Shown here one piece after another: positions 1-9,086 of a DNA stretch of 64,000 nt (the first letter of the stretch is position 1; the number at the start of each line of letters is the position of its first letter). Under the pieces are notes generated by a model. The model did not search any database. It had not been told where the DNA came from and worked only from the letters and a program-made list of their open reading frames with translations. Location of the stretch: the NCBI RefSeq assembly GCF_900103085.1, contig NZ_FMWR01000010.1, forward strand, positions 83,920-147,919. Direction: 5' to 3'. Origin of the DNA: Gilliamella mensalis. Its GTDB lineage: Bacteria; Pseudomonadota; Gammaproteobacteria; Enterobacterales; Orbaceae. A program made the position numbers and the translations under genes.

Positions 1-243
1 GGTGTTGGAACTTTAATGGATGCACAAGAAGTCATTTTATTAGTTTGTGGTCATAATAAAAGCTTAGCGTTACAAGCCGGTGTTGAAGGTTCTGTAAATC
101 ACCTTTGGACAGTAACTGCACTACAAATGCATCCAGCATCAATCATTGTTTGTGATGAACCAAGTACTGATGATCTTAAAGTGAAAACACTAAAATATTT
201 TAAGCAAATGGAAGCTGATAATCTTAAAGTGACCGTTTTATAA
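1..243 (+). CDS. nagB: glucosamine-6-phosphate deaminase, C-terminal part
   Basis: The window opens inside this gene; the first 80 codons read in frame from base 1 to a TAA at 241-243. The visible part matches the C-terminus of NagB, including the stretches [14 protein letters not shown] and [15 protein letters not shown]. NagB converts glucosamine-6-phosphate to fructose-6-phosphate and ammonia, the last committed step of amino-sugar catabolism in the cytoplasm. The active-site residues lie upstream and cannot be checked. nagA follows after 11 bases, so the two are almost certainly one operon, as in the enterobacterial nagBAC cluster. The 5' end and promoter are outside the window. Confidence 0.93.
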   Translation, partial: GVGTLMDAQEVILLVCGHNKSLALQAGVEGSVNHLWTVTALQMHPASIIVCDEPSTDDLKVKTLKYFKQMEADNLKVTVL

Positions 244-254
244 AGGATAAATCA

Positions 255-1397
255 ATGTACGCATTAACAAATTGTCGCATCTATACAGGTTATGAAATTC
301 TTGAAAATCACGCCGTTGTTATCAACGGAGATAAAATTGCACAGATCTGCAAACAAGACGAGTTACCTGTGGATATTAAAATTGAAAATTTACAAGGTGC
401 AATGGTTGCACCTGGTTTTATTGATATTCAAGTCAATGGCTGTGGTGGGGTGCAATTTAATGAAACACTTGATGCACTAAGCATTGAGACATTAGAATCA
501 ATGCAAGCCACCAATCTTATCTCGGGTTGTACAAGTTATTTACCGACTTTAATTACATCAACTGATGAATTTATGATAAAGGCGGTTAAAGTGATGCGTG
601 AATATTTAGCTACGCATACCAATCAAGCGCTTGGTTTACACCTTGAAGGTCCCTATATTAGTCTAGAAAAGAAAGGGATCCATGATGAAAATATTATTCG
701 TCAGCCTTCGCAAGAAATGATTGATTTTCTATGTGAAAATGCTGATGTCATTAAAATTATTACCTTAGCACCAGAAAAAGTTGAAAGTCATTTTATCAAG
801 CAACTGGTTAACGCAGGTATTCATGTTTCTGTTGGGCATTCCAATGGTCATTATGATGATTGTCGTCGTGGATTTAACGATGGTATTCGTTTAGGAACTC
901 ACCTATTTAATGCCATGCCTTATATTTCTGGACGCGAACCAGGCGTAGTTGGTGCAATTTATGATGAACCTGAAGTGTATGTTGGCATTATTGCTGATGG
1001 TCAACATGTCAGTTGGGCAAATATTCGCAATAGTCACAAAATTAAACAAGATCATTTAATCTTAATTACCGATGCAATGCTACTTGCTGGCTCTAATTTA
1101 GAATCTGGCATATTTGCAGGTAAAACCATTTATTATAAAAATGGACGCTGTGTGGACGAAAACGGCACTCTTGGTGGTTCAGCATTAACCATGATTGATG
1201 CAGTAAAAAATGCTGTGGAATATGTAGGCATTGCGTTAGATGAAGCGTTAAGAATGGCAACACTTTACCCTGCCAAAGCAATTGGTGTGGATAAACATCT
1301 TGGTAGTATTAGTGAAGGCAAAATTGCAAACCTTGTTATCTTTAATCGTGACTTTACGGTAGTGAAAACGGTTGTTAATGGAGAAATGAATCGCTAG
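255..1397 (+). CDS. nagA: N-acetylglucosamine-6-phosphate deacetylase
   Basis: NagA removes acetate from N-acetylglucosamine-6-phosphate to give the NagB substrate. The protein is 380 aa, close to the 382 aa of E. coli NagA. It carries the amidohydrolase signature at the same positions: Glu131 in HLEGPY, His195 in SVGHSN, His216 in GTHLFNAMP (metal ligands) and the catalytic Asp273 in LITDAM. The ATG at 255 has an AAGGA ribosome site eight bases upstream. It lies 11 bases after nagB and 36 bases before nagC. Expression is probably NagC-controlled from the unseen nagB promoter, by analogy with E. coli. The call is secure. Confidence 0.97.
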   Translation: MYALTNCRIYTGYEILENHAVVINGDKIAQICKQDELPVDIKIENLQGAMVAPGFIDIQVNGCGGVQFNETLDALSIETLESMQATNLISGCTSYLPTLITSTDEFMIKAVKVMREYLATHTNQALGLHLEGPYISLEKKGIHDENIIRQPSQEMIDFLCENADVIKIITLAPEKVESHFIKQLVNAGIHVSVGHSNGHYDDCRRGFNDGIRLGTHLFNAMPYISGREPGVVGAIYDEPEVYVGIIADGQHVSWANIRNSHKIKQDHLILITDAMLLAGSNLESGIFAGKTIYYKNGRCVDENGTLGGSALTMIDAVKNAVEYVGIALDEALRMATLYPAKAIGVDKHLGSISEGKIANLVIFNRDFTVVKTVVNGEMNR

Positions 1398-1433
1398 AAT
1401 ATCAGATAATTAATGAAAAATATTGAGTAATAT

Positions 1434-2663
1434 ATGACATTTAATTATCTGAACTTAGTTGGTAATGCTGAATTAATCAAACAGCTAAATTATGCAATGA
1501 TTTATCGTTTGATTGTTCAGCAAGCGCCTGTTTCTCGTATTCAATTGGCCGAAATTAGTCAATTAGCACCAGCAAGTATTACTAAAATAACCCGCCAACT
1601 TCTTAAAAAGAAATTAATTAAAGAAGTCGATGCCCAGCAATCAACAGGGGGACGACCTGCGGTTTCAATTGAAGCTAAATTTGGACACTACCAAGCCATT
1701 GCTGTGCAATTAAGCCGTTCTCATGTCACCATTGAGCTTTTTGACTTAGGGGCTAAATGTCTTGCGTCAAACACATATCCAATTACCAATTTTACCCAAC
1801 GAAAAGTACAAGAATATTTAATTACATTGATTAAAGAATTCATTGTGGAAAATAGAAAAAAAATAAAACATTTAGTTGCAATATCCGTTGTACTTCCTGG
1901 CTTAATTGATTCTGTCAATGGCGTTATCCGTTATACGCCACACATTCAAGTGAAAGAGTGGGCTTTAGCCAAAGTCCTACAAGAAAAATTTAATGTATCT
2001 ATTTTCTTAGGTAATGATATTCAAAGTTTAGCATTAGCTGAAAGTTATTTTGGATCAACACAATATATTGATGATTCAATTTTAATTCGTGTACACCGTG
2101 GTGTAGGCTCTGGCGTTATCGTTAATCAGCAACTGCTTACAAACCATAATCAAAGCGCTTGCGAAGTTGGGCATATTCAAGTCGATGCATTAGGTGAACG
2201 CTGCCATTGCGGTAACTTTGGTTGTTTAGAAAACCGTGTAGTGAACAAAGCCATTGAATACCGAGCTAAACAGATGATTGAACAAGGTTATGTATCCAAA
2301 TTGACAGCCAAGCACTGTGACATTAATCATATCTGTCAATACGCCAATCAAGGTGATGAGCTAGCTATAAAACTAGTTAAAGATGCAGGTGAAAACCTTG
2401 GCAGAGCAGTTGCAATTATGGTAAACATCTTTAATCCCCAACGAATCGTATTAGCCGGTGAACTCACCAAGTCGCCCGAAATACTATTAAACGCAGTCAA
2501 TAGTGCATTAAACGCTCAAAGCTTAGAAGATTTACGCAAAAACCTGACCATTACTTGCTCATCACTTAATGATAGATCGGCAATTGGGGCATTTGCACTA
2601 GTACAGCAAGCTTTATTTAATGGATCGTTATTAATGACATTATTAGACGATACACAACAGTAA
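1434..2663 (+). CDS. nagC: NagC-like ROK-family transcriptional regulator
   Basis: A 409-aa ROK repressor. Residues about 30-60 form a winged helix-turn-helix (RIQLAEISQLAPASITKI). The C-terminal sugar-kinase-like domain carries the ROK zinc site His247 with Cys257, Cys259 and Cys264 in CHCGNFGCLE. In E. coli NagC senses GlcNAc-6-phosphate and represses the nag operon while activating glmUS. The gene is third in a nagB-nagA-nagC run and ends before a strong hairpin terminator. It could in principle be the paralog Mlc, but operon position makes NagC much more likely. No nagD follows; the next gene (asd) is convergent. Confidence 0.92.
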   Translation: MTFNYLNLVGNAELIKQLNYAMIYRLIVQQAPVSRIQLAEISQLAPASITKITRQLLKKKLIKEVDAQQSTGGRPAVSIEAKFGHYQAIAVQLSRSHVTIELFDLGAKCLASNTYPITNFTQRKVQEYLITLIKEFIVENRKKIKHLVAISVVLPGLIDSVNGVIRYTPHIQVKEWALAKVLQEKFNVSIFLGNDIQSLALAESYFGSTQYIDDSILIRVHRGVGSGVIVNQQLLTNHNQSACEVGHIQVDALGERCHCGNFGCLENRVVNKAIEYRAKQMIEQGYVSKLTAKHCDINHICQYANQGDELAIKLVKDAGENLGRAVAIMVNIFNPQRIVLAGELTKSPEILLNAVNSALNAQSLEDLRKNLTITCSSLNDRSAIGAFALVQQALFNGSLLMTLLDDTQQ

Positions 2664-2681
2664 TCTATTGTGATAAAAAAT

Positions 2682-2707
2682 AAAGCCCGACCAATTAATC
2701 GGGCTTT
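2682..2707. terminator. bidirectional Rho-independent terminator
   Basis: The perfect 9-bp stem AAAGCCCGA / TCGGGCTTT has an 8-base loop, with A-rich sequence on the left and T-rich sequence on the right. It lies between the convergent nagC and asd genes and can serve both. Confidence 0.85.
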
Positions 2708-2725
2708 GCTATATTATTTCTAAAT

Positions 2726-3829
2726 TTAGGCTAAAATGCGTAACATTCTTCGTAATGGTTCAGCCGCACCCCATAATAATTGGTCACCCACTGTAAAAGC
2801 AGAAAGATAATCTTTGCCCATATTCAATTTTCGTAAACGCCCAACCGGTGTTGTTAACGTACCAGTAACAGCTGCTGGCGTTAATTCCCTCATGGATAAT
2901 TGACGATCATTAGGTACGACTTTTACCCAATCATTATGAGCGGCAAGCAGTTTTTCAATTTCGGGTATACTGATATCTTTTTTCAATTTAATGGTAAAAG
3001 CTTGGCTATGACAACGTAGTGCCCCTATACGAATACAAAGTCCATCAACTGGAATAATTTGACTGGTACCTAAGATTTTATTGGTTTCAGCTTGTCCTTT
3101 CCATTCCTCTTTGCTTTGACCATTATCAAGCGCCTTATCGATCCAAGGAATTAAACTACCGGCTAATGGCACACCGAAGTTATCAGTAGGCAAGCTACCA
3201 TCCCGCATTTTTTGAGTCACTTTTCTCTCAATATCTAAAATAGAAGAATGCGGATTTTGTAACTCTTTGGCAACCTCAGCATTTAGCATGCCCATTTGAG
3301 TAAGTAGTTCACGCATATGGCGCGCACCACCACCTGAAGCAGCTTGATAAGTTGAAACCGAAACCCAATCAACAAGATTTTCAGCAAATAAACCACCGAG
3401 AGACATTAACATTAAGCTCACAGTACAATTACCACCAACAAAGGTTTTAATACCTTTATCTAAAGCAGCATCAATGTTAGCTTTGTTCACTGGATCGAGC
3501 ACGATAATTGCATCATCAGCCATACGTAATGTTGATGCTGCATCAATCCAATAACCTTGCCAGCCCGTTGCGCGTAATTTTGCATAAATCTCGGAGGTAT
3601 AATCACCACCTTGGCAAGTAACAATAATATCTAACGCTTTTAATGCATCAATATTATCTGCACTTTGTAATGTGCCTGTTTTACCGCCAAAAGTAGGAGC
3701 AGCTTGACCTGCTTGAGAAGTAGAAAAGAAAACTGGATTGATATAATCAAAATCATGTTCTTCAACCATACGTTGCATAAGAACAGAACCTACCATTCCA
3801 CGCCAACCGACAAAACCAACATTTTTCAT
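2726..3829 (-). CDS. asd: aspartate-semialdehyde dehydrogenase
   Basis: Asd reduces aspartyl-4-phosphate to aspartate semialdehyde, the branch point to lysine, diaminopimelate, threonine and methionine. The 367-aa protein has the N-terminal NADP-binding loop [11 protein letters not shown] and the catalytic cysteine Cys135 in GGNCTVSLM, the same position as in E. coli Asd. The start is an ATG with GGAAA upstream. It is monocistronic between the nagC-side terminator and a 390-base AT-rich leader. In E. coli asd is controlled by lysine, but I see no recognisable riboswitch here. Confidence 0.97.
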   Translation of the reverse strand: MKNVGFVGWRGMVGSVLMQRMVEEHDFDYINPVFFSTSQAGQAAPTFGGKTGTLQSADNIDALKALDIIVTCQGGDYTSEIYAKLRATGWQGYWIDAASTLRMADDAIIVLDPVNKANIDAALDKGIKTFVGGNCTVSLMLMSLGGLFAENLVDWVSVSTYQAASGGGARHMRELLTQMGMLNAEVAKELQNPHSSILDIERKVTQKMRDGSLPTDNFGVPLAGSLIPWIDKALDNGQSKEEWKGQAETNKILGTSQIIPVDGLCIRIGALRCHSQAFTIKLKKDISIPEIEKLLAAHNDWVKVVPNDRQLSMRELTPAAVTGTLTTPVGRLRKLNMGKDYLSAFTVGDQLLWGAAEPLRRMLRILA

Positions 3830-4219
3830 ATTTTATTTCCAAAAGTAGATGTTATAAAAAGATATTTTCACTATTAAAGCAAAATATCATCATAAAACAA
3901 GTCAGATAAGAATTATTTTTGTAGGCAACGAATTGATAACGTGGTTTTATATGCGTTTATGTTATTTTTGATTTGAATGAGAGTTTAAGTAAGCTAAACG
4001 TAGATTTTTATTGGATGAATATAACAGAATTAAATATTTATTTCTGTTGTTTGTATTATTATAAACAAATATTACTTTTGTAACTCCCCCCTAAATAGTA
4101 CAGCCAAAAAGTTGAAAATTCTCCATGATAAAAGTAACAGAGGATTTGAATATGAAAAAAATGACAGGGCATCAATCAAATTGTATCAATCTTTAAGCAC
4201 CTGTTAATTGTTTAGAAGA
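3830..4219. other. AT-rich gap upstream of asd with possible IS relic
   Basis: No credible gene. The left part should hold the asd promoter and leader. At about 4079-4196 there is a TGTAACTCCCCCC-type end, an AGAGG ribosome-site-like motif and a 14-codon ORF (MKKMTGHQSNCINL). Together these faintly resemble the left end and orfA start of an IS3-family element, but the ORF stops at once and no transposase motif is visible, so the relic reading is weak. Confidence 0.3.
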
Positions 4220-4260
4220 CAATAAAAAAGCCCACTTGGATAAAGCAGGCTTTTTTATTG
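4220..4260. terminator. terminator after tRNA-Pro
   Basis: A 13-bp inverted repeat, CAATAAAAAAGCC / GGCTTTTTTATTG, lies directly after the encoded CCA of tRNA-Pro on the minus strand. The A/T runs give a U-tract in either direction. Confidence 0.8.
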
Positions 4261-4265
4261 AAAAT

Positions 4266-4342
4266 TGGTCGGCGAGAGAGGATTCGAACCTCCGACCCAC
4301 TGGTCCCAAACCAGTTGCGCTACCAAGCTGCGCTACTCGCCG
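4266..4342 (-). tRNA. tRNA-Pro(TGG)
   Basis: A 77-nt cloverleaf on the minus strand with acceptor CGGCGAG/CTCGCCG, a D-arm, anticodon TGG in the loop TTTGGGA, the T-loop GGTTCGAATCC and an encoded 3' CCA. The sequence is essentially that of E. coli proM. It is co-transcribed with the tRNA-His just upstream; the E. coli cluster argX-hisR-leuT-proM appears reduced here to His-Pro. Confidence 0.97.
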
Positions 4343-4366
4343 TTAGATATTTTTGCATTCTATAAA

Positions 4367-4443
4367 TGGGGTGGCTAATGGGATTCGAACCCACGACAAC
4401 TGGAATCACAATCCAGGGCTCTACCAACTGAGCTATAGCCACC
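4367..4443 (-). tRNA. tRNA-His(GTG)
   Basis: A 77-nt tRNA on the minus strand with acceptor GGTGGCTA/TAGCCACC, anticodon GTG in GATTGTGATT, the T-loop GGTTCGAATCC and an encoded CCA. The extra 5' G expected of tRNA-His is present. It is the first gene of a two-tRNA transcript with tRNA-Pro. Confidence 0.97.
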
Positions 4444-4459
4444 ATAGAAGCAGGACGAA

Positions 4460-4488
4460 ATATTACGCATAAAAAATAATATTGTCCA
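4460..4488 (-). promoter_or_regulatory. sigma-70 promoter of the His-Pro tRNA transcript
   Basis: Read on the minus strand, a TGGACA -35 box (4483-4488) and a TAATAT -10 box (4460-4465) are 17 bases apart. The -10 lies 17 bases before the tRNA-His 5' end, as expected for a stable-RNA promoter. Confidence 0.75.
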
Positions 4489-5005
4489 GTATAATTTTTA
4501 AAAAATACGCCAATTGGTTAGATATAAAACGATAAAGGTATAAAATTTGACGACTCTCAATATAAAATTTTCCATGAACAGTTTTAGTACAAATATTAGT
4601 TTTGTATAACTTAACTCTGTATCAAACGCTTTGGGCTTTACAAAATTTATTCTTACTGCACTACTTGTTGTTTCATTTTTTATCTCCATATTCTATCTAC
4701 AATAGTAGATGTTATAAGTTAAAATTTAAAAAAAATCATATAAATATTAATTTATTATATTTGGATGATAAATTGAGTGATGTGATTGCATAATGAATGC
4801 TCGGTTACTTATGCTCTTAATTGTTTGTTTAAAACATATACTATAACGTATAGATGATCTAAAACTGTTTATATTATTTTAATAGTAAATTTAGTTATCA
4901 GGAATCGTTCAAAATATGTAATATTTTAGTAAAAGAACCTGACTTTTTTTTTATTATTGCAATAATGTAAAAACCTAAATTAAATAACTAATGGCGATTG
5001 CGATT
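4489..5005. other. AT-rich intergenic region before cpxR
   Basis: No gene is supported. Two overlapping antisense ORFs of about 63 codons here have no ribosome site or recognisable motif and look accidental. The region holds a single hairpin, ATCTAC-AATA-GTAGAT (4695-4710), and the perfect 14-bp palindrome ATTATTGCAATAAT (4953-4966). The palindrome lies just before cpxR and could be an operator. No divergent cpxP gene is present. Confidence 0.5.
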
Positions 5006-5689
5006 ATGATAAATATTTTATTAATTGACGATGATATTGAACTATCACAAATGCTTAGTGAATATTTGACTAATGAAGGTTTTAATATCAAAAGTGTTTA
5101 TTTGGGTAAAGATGGGATTGATGAAGCACTATCAGGTAAATATCGTGCAGCAATTTTAGATGTAATGCTACCAGATATTAATGGCATCGATGTTCTTAAA
5201 TGTATCCGTCAACAGTGCAATATGCCTGTTATTATGTTAACTGCCAAAGGCGATAATATTGATCGAGTTTTGGGATTAGAATTAGGTGCTGATGATTATA
5301 TTCCTAAACCATGTTATCCACGTGAATTACTTGCAAGATTGCGAGCTGTTTTACGACGTTTTGATGAACGTTCCGTCGAAATAGTGGATGATAAAAAATA
5401 CCATTTTAATGGTTTAACTTTAGATCTTCCACAGCGATTATGTACTTGGAATGGACAAGCCATTGATTTAACTTCAACTGAGTTTAATTTATTAGTTCTG
5501 TTGGTAAAACATAGTGAGCGCGTGGTTACAAAAGAAGAGTTATCCGAGATTGGGCTTGGTCGAGCACGAGAACTTTACGATCGTAGTGTCGATGTTCATA
5601 TTAGTAATATTCGTCAAAAATTACATCAAGTAGCACAAAATGATGTAACTATTGAAACAATTAGAGCAGTCGGTTACCGTATCCGTTAA
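5006..5689 (+). CDS. cpxR: CpxR-like response regulator
   Basis: An OmpR/PhoB-type regulator. The receiver domain (about 1-115) has the acidic pair in LLIDDD, the phospho-acceptor Asp52 in ILDVMLPD, Thr79 and Lys101 in DYIPKP. The winged-helix DNA-binding domain runs from about 130 to 226 and ends in ETIRAVGYRIR. Segments such as DRVLGLELGADDY are diagnostic of CpxR, which activates envelope-stress genes. I prefer the ATG at 5006 because it aligns with the usual MNKILLVDDD start; an in-frame ATG at 4991 would add five residues, and neither has a clear ribosome site. The kinase gene follows after 19 bases. Confidence 0.88.
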   Translation: MINILLIDDDIELSQMLSEYLTNEGFNIKSVYLGKDGIDEALSGKYRAAILDVMLPDINGIDVLKCIRQQCNMPVIMLTAKGDNIDRVLGLELGADDYIPKPCYPRELLARLRAVLRRFDERSVEIVDDKKYHFNGLTLDLPQRLCTWNGQAIDLTSTEFNLLVLLVKHSERVVTKEELSEIGLGRARELYDRSVDVHISNIRQKLHQVAQNDVTIETIRAVGYRIR

Positions 5690-5708
5690 CGACTAATAGG
5701 CTTTTGGT

Positions 5709-7004
5709 ATGAATCGTCGATTATTCTGGAAAATACTCATTATATTTGGAGTTATTTTTTATCTAACCTTTCAATTAACTTGGATTGCGTTTTCTATTTA
5801 TGTAGAAAATAAAAATCAAAGATTTCTTAATCATATGCCGACAAAAGTCGATATGATCGCTCAGTTGTTACATGTCGCAGGTGAAGATGAGACACTTAAT
5901 TTTATCGCGCATTTGCCTGAGCGAGAAAGAGTTTTATTGTCAATAAAATTAGTTTCTCCATTAAATGATCAAGTCAATATTCTGAACGATGAATTAGAAA
6001 CACCCTCATATGCTTATCAACGTATGGCTGTCGCGCCAGACGGAACACTTTATTCGGTTTCATTTAAAGAAGATAAAGATGATCGTGGTAAAAAAGCATT
6101 ATTCAATATGCCCCTGCTAATTGTATTAATGGGAATATGCGTTGGGCTTGTTTTTAGTCTTTTTTTAGCATGGAATTTAACTAGACCAATGAGACTATTA
6201 AGACAAGGTTTTTTCAGAGTCTCTCAAGGTGATCTTTCTGTTAGATTATTCAATCAATTAAAACCTCGTCGTGATGAATTAAGTGAGCTAGGTAAAGATT
6301 TCGATATGATGGTTGAGCAACTTAATATCTTGATATCTGATCGTCAATCACTCCTTCATGATGTATCTCATGAACTCAGAACGCCACTTGCTCGTTTACA
6401 GTTAGCAATTGGGCTTGCTCAACAAAATAAGCAGAATATTGATACTGCTTTGGCTAGAATAGAATTAGAATCAGAACGATTAGATCAGTTAATTGGTGAG
6501 ATCCTAAACTATTCTCGTGCTGAAATGAATAATCGCACCGATGAATATTTTGACTTAAAAGATTTAATAAGTGTAGTTATCAATGACGCTAACTATGAAG
6601 CGAACCACCAGTTAATTGATGTACATTTCATTTCATCATCAATTACTCATTCAATTGTTAAAGGCAATTCAGAACAGATACGCCGCGCTGTTGAAAATAT
6701 TATCCGTAATGCTATTCGCTTCTCAAAAGCTGGACAAGAAGTAGATGTATCATTAAAAGAAACAGGCAAGTATTTACAAATTGAAGTTAAAGATCGTGGA
6801 CCAGGCGTTGAAGCGAATAAATTATCCAGTATTTTTGAACCGTTTGTCCGAATTCAGTCTCCACAATTAGGCAAAGGCTATGGTTTAGGGTTAGCAATAG
6901 CTAGAAAAACGGTCATCATGCATAACGGTACTATCCAAGCAACTAATCGTGATGGTGGCGGACTTGTTGTAACAATACGCTTGCCATATTGGAGAAAACG
7001 TTAA
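5709..7004 (+). CDS. cpxA: CpxA-like sensor histidine kinase
   Basis: An inner-membrane kinase paired with the preceding regulator. TM1 is about residues 7-31, then a periplasmic segment of about 100 residues, TM2 at about 133-156, HAMP at about 157-210, and the dimerisation helix with His221 in LLHDVSHELRTPLARLQ. The ATPase domain has the N-box NIIRNAIRFS and G-boxes DRGPGV and GYGLGLAIARK. The catalytic core is close to CpxA. It is 431 aa against 457 in E. coli, and the periplasmic part shows little similarity to the E. coli CpxP-sensing region. The ligand may differ even though the family assignment is good. Confidence 0.87.
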   Translation: MNRRLFWKILIIFGVIFYLTFQLTWIAFSIYVENKNQRFLNHMPTKVDMIAQLLHVAGEDETLNFIAHLPERERVLLSIKLVSPLNDQVNILNDELETPSYAYQRMAVAPDGTLYSVSFKEDKDDRGKKALFNMPLLIVLMGICVGLVFSLFLAWNLTRPMRLLRQGFFRVSQGDLSVRLFNQLKPRRDELSELGKDFDMMVEQLNILISDRQSLLHDVSHELRTPLARLQLAIGLAQQNKQNIDTALARIELESERLDQLIGEILNYSRAEMNNRTDEYFDLKDLISVVINDANYEANHQLIDVHFISSSITHSIVKGNSEQIRRAVENIIRNAIRFSKAGQEVDVSLKETGKYLQIEVKDRGPGVEANKLSSIFEPFVRIQSPQLGKGYGLGLAIARKTVIMHNGTIQATNRDGGGLVVTIRLPYWRKR

Positions 7005-7016
7005 TATTAAAATATA

Positions 7017-7766
7017 TTAATAGCAATCTGTATTAACAGTTAATACATACTCTTTAACAAGATTTTCCAGTTCAATTTTATCGTGACCTGTAAATGTTAA
7101 TGTTTTCATGATAGTGTGTGGTTCGCTTTGTAATATAGCTTGATATTGCGCAATATATTGACTAGCGATCGGTTTATATGACCAGTGCCATTCTTCGGGT
7201 TGATATCCCCCTTTTCTTCCATCATTGAATGCTTGGCAAAATCCATATTTAGGTAGGTTCTCTTGTAGCCATTTATAAAGAATGGCTCCTTTTTTATCAT
7301 ACTTAAAATATTCTGATGAAACACTCGTAATATCGATATCTGTGCCCCAGTGATGACGAGAAGTACCTGGCATTGATGAATATTTTAAAATTTGTTTCGC
7401 AACTTTTTGCGGGTCATTGAACTTAGTAGACAATGCATCCCATTTTCGTTGCCAAATTCCATTTTGGTAAGTATAACTCCGCGTTGCGCTTACTACGATA
7501 AAAGGAATGTCTGGATGAACTTTTTTAAAATCATTATAAGCTTTAATAAGTTGCTCGGTAGGCTCTTTTTGCAGATACATTCCTTTTTTATTTACAGGCA
7601 ATATGGTTGAATCTAATGCGATAAAATTATCGTCTTTTTTTTCATCAAACTGCCCAATCAGTTTATTTAGAGGGATTTGTTGTGCCATAGTAAAAGTAGA
7701 AAATAAAAGTAACGCTAAGTTTAAAATCAAACTGCCCATTTTGTTAAGTAGTGTTGAATTTTTCAT
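7017..7766 (-). CDS. M15B (VanY-type) D-alanyl-D-alanine carboxypeptidase
   Basis: A 249-aa exported zinc peptidase. An N-terminal signal segment (about 1-28, ending TFTMAQ) is followed by an M15 domain. The zinc and catalytic residues are visible: His138 and Asp145 in SRHHWGTDID, and Glu191 with His194 in EEWHW. Such enzymes trim the terminal D-Ala of peptidoglycan stem peptides in the periplasm. It is convergent with cpxA (12 bases between stops) and divergent from rlmN. No van-type resistance genes are present, so a housekeeping wall-remodelling role is more likely than glycopeptide resistance. Confidence 0.85.
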   Translation of the reverse strand: MKNSTLLNKMGSLILNLALLLFSTFTMAQQIPLNKLIGQFDEKKDDNFIALDSTILPVNKKGMYLQKEPTEQLIKAYNDFKKVHPDIPFIVVSATRSYTYQNGIWQRKWDALSTKFNDPQKVAKQILKYSSMPGTSRHHWGTDIDITSVSSEYFKYDKKGAILYKWLQENLPKYGFCQAFNDGRKGGYQPEEWHWSYKPIASQYIAQYQAILQSEPHTIMKTLTFTGHDKIELENLVKEYVLTVNTDCY

Positions 7767-7868
7767 CTTTTGAGCATTACCAATATTCTATTAGCCAGAT
7801 TAAGTTAAAAACAGTATAATCCTTTTCCTAAAAATTAAAATAGCCATAATGTGTAAAAACGAGGCCTT

Positions 7869-9059
7869 ATGTTAACACCACCTTCATCTAACACGTCTGT
7901 TAATTATTCAAGCACTACAAATACAATGAACCTAAATACAACTAATCACACAAACGAAAAAATAAATTTACTTAACTTCACACGCCAGCAATTAAGAGAG
8001 TTTTTTATATCTCTTGGCGAAAAACCATTTCGAGCCGATCAAGTAATGAAATGGATCTATCATTTTGGAATAGATGATTTCGATCAAATGACCGATATCA
8101 ATAAAAAATTACGTGAACAACTAAAAACTTTAGCTGAAATTAAAGCTCCGATGATTGCAATGGAGCAACGTTCATCAGACGGAACAATTAAATGGGCACT
8201 TGATGTTGGAAATAACCAAATGATTGAATCTGTTTATATTCCTGAGCGTGATCGTGCAACATTATGTGTTTCATCACAAGTTGGTTGTGCATTAGCATGT
8301 AAATTCTGTTCAACGGCGCAACAAGGATTTAATCGAAATTTAACCGTTTCAGAAATTATTGGACAAGTATGGCGTGCATCAAACGCTATTGGGGTAACTG
8401 GTAAACTAGCTGATAGACCTATCACTAATGTCGTTATGATGGGAATGGGAGAACCACTACTTAATTTATCTAATGTAGCACCAGCGATGGAAATTATGTT
8501 AGATGATTTTGGTTATGGATTATCCAAAAGACGTGTCACACTATCAACTTCTGGGGTTGTACCCGCTTTAGATAAACTAGCCGGTATGATTGATGTTGCA
8601 TTAGCCATTTCACTTCATGCTCCAAATGATAAGATTCGAAGTGAAATTATGCCAATAAACGAAAAATATAACATGGCAATGCTACGAGATTCTATTTTAC
8701 GCTATCTTTCTACTTCAAATGCCAATCATGGTAAAGTAACAATTGAATATGTATTACTTAATCAAATTAACGACGGCGTTGAGCATGCCCATGAGCTTGC
8801 ACAATTTCTAAAAAATGTACCTAGTAAAATTAATTTAATTCCTTGGAATCCATTCCCAGGAGCCCCTTATTCTCGCTGCTCAAATACACGTATTGATCGT
8901 TTTATGAAAACACTAATGGGCTATGGTTTTACAGTGATTGTTCGTAAGACACGTGGCGATGATATTGATGCAGCATGTGGACAATTGGCTGGCGAAGTTG
9001 TTGATCGCACTAAAAGAACACTTTATAAAAAACAAAATTTAATTGAGCAAACAGCTTAA
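7869..9059 (+). CDS. rlmN: dual-specificity 23S rRNA/tRNA A2-methyltransferase
   Basis: RlmN is a radical-SAM enzyme that makes 2-methyladenosine at 23S rRNA A2503 and tRNA A37. The CxxxCxxC cluster is Cys140, Cys144 and Cys147 (GCALACKFC). The catalytic pair is Cys370 in DAACGQLAG and Cys133 in [18 protein letters not shown] and STSGVVP are also conserved. At 396 aa it is slightly longer than E. coli RlmN because of a Ser/Thr/Asn-rich N-terminus. An in-frame ATG at 7926 would give a more usual length, but GAGG supports the ATG at 7869. The pilF-like gene follows after 27 bases, the conserved gammaproteobacterial order. Confidence 0.96.
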   Translation: MLTPPSSNTSVNYSSTTNTMNLNTTNHTNEKINLLNFTRQQLREFFISLGEKPFRADQVMKWIYHFGIDDFDQMTDINKKLREQLKTLAEIKAPMIAMEQRSSDGTIKWALDVGNNQMIESVYIPERDRATLCVSSQVGCALACKFCSTAQQGFNRNLTVSEIIGQVWRASNAIGVTGKLADRPITNVVMMGMGEPLLNLSNVAPAMEIMLDDFGYGLSKRRVTLSTSGVVPALDKLAGMIDVALAISLHAPNDKIRSEIMPINEKYNMAMLRDSILRYLSTSNANHGKVTIEYVLLNQINDGVEHAHELAQFLKNVPSKINLIPWNPFPGAPYSRCSNTRIDRFMKTLMGYGFTVIVRKTRGDDIDAACGQLAGEVVDRTKRTLYKKQNLIEQTA

Positions 9060-9086
9060 GGATAAACCTTTATAAAGGAGAGATAG

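Noticed and set aside
4695..4714. CRISPR array suggested by a Cas12a-like repeat core
   Set aside because: Only one copy, no regularly spaced repeats or spacers, and no cas genes in 64 kb. Kept only as a low-interest curiosity.
4498..4793. Two overlapping antisense ORFs of about 63 codons
   Set aside because: Low-complexity AT-rich translations, no ribosome site, no recognisable motif, and mutually exclusive strands.
7017..7766. Glycopeptide-resistance gene (vanY)
   Set aside because: The M15B fold is shared, but no vanHAX or vanRS genes are present and the host is Gram-negative. A housekeeping carboxypeptidase is more likely.
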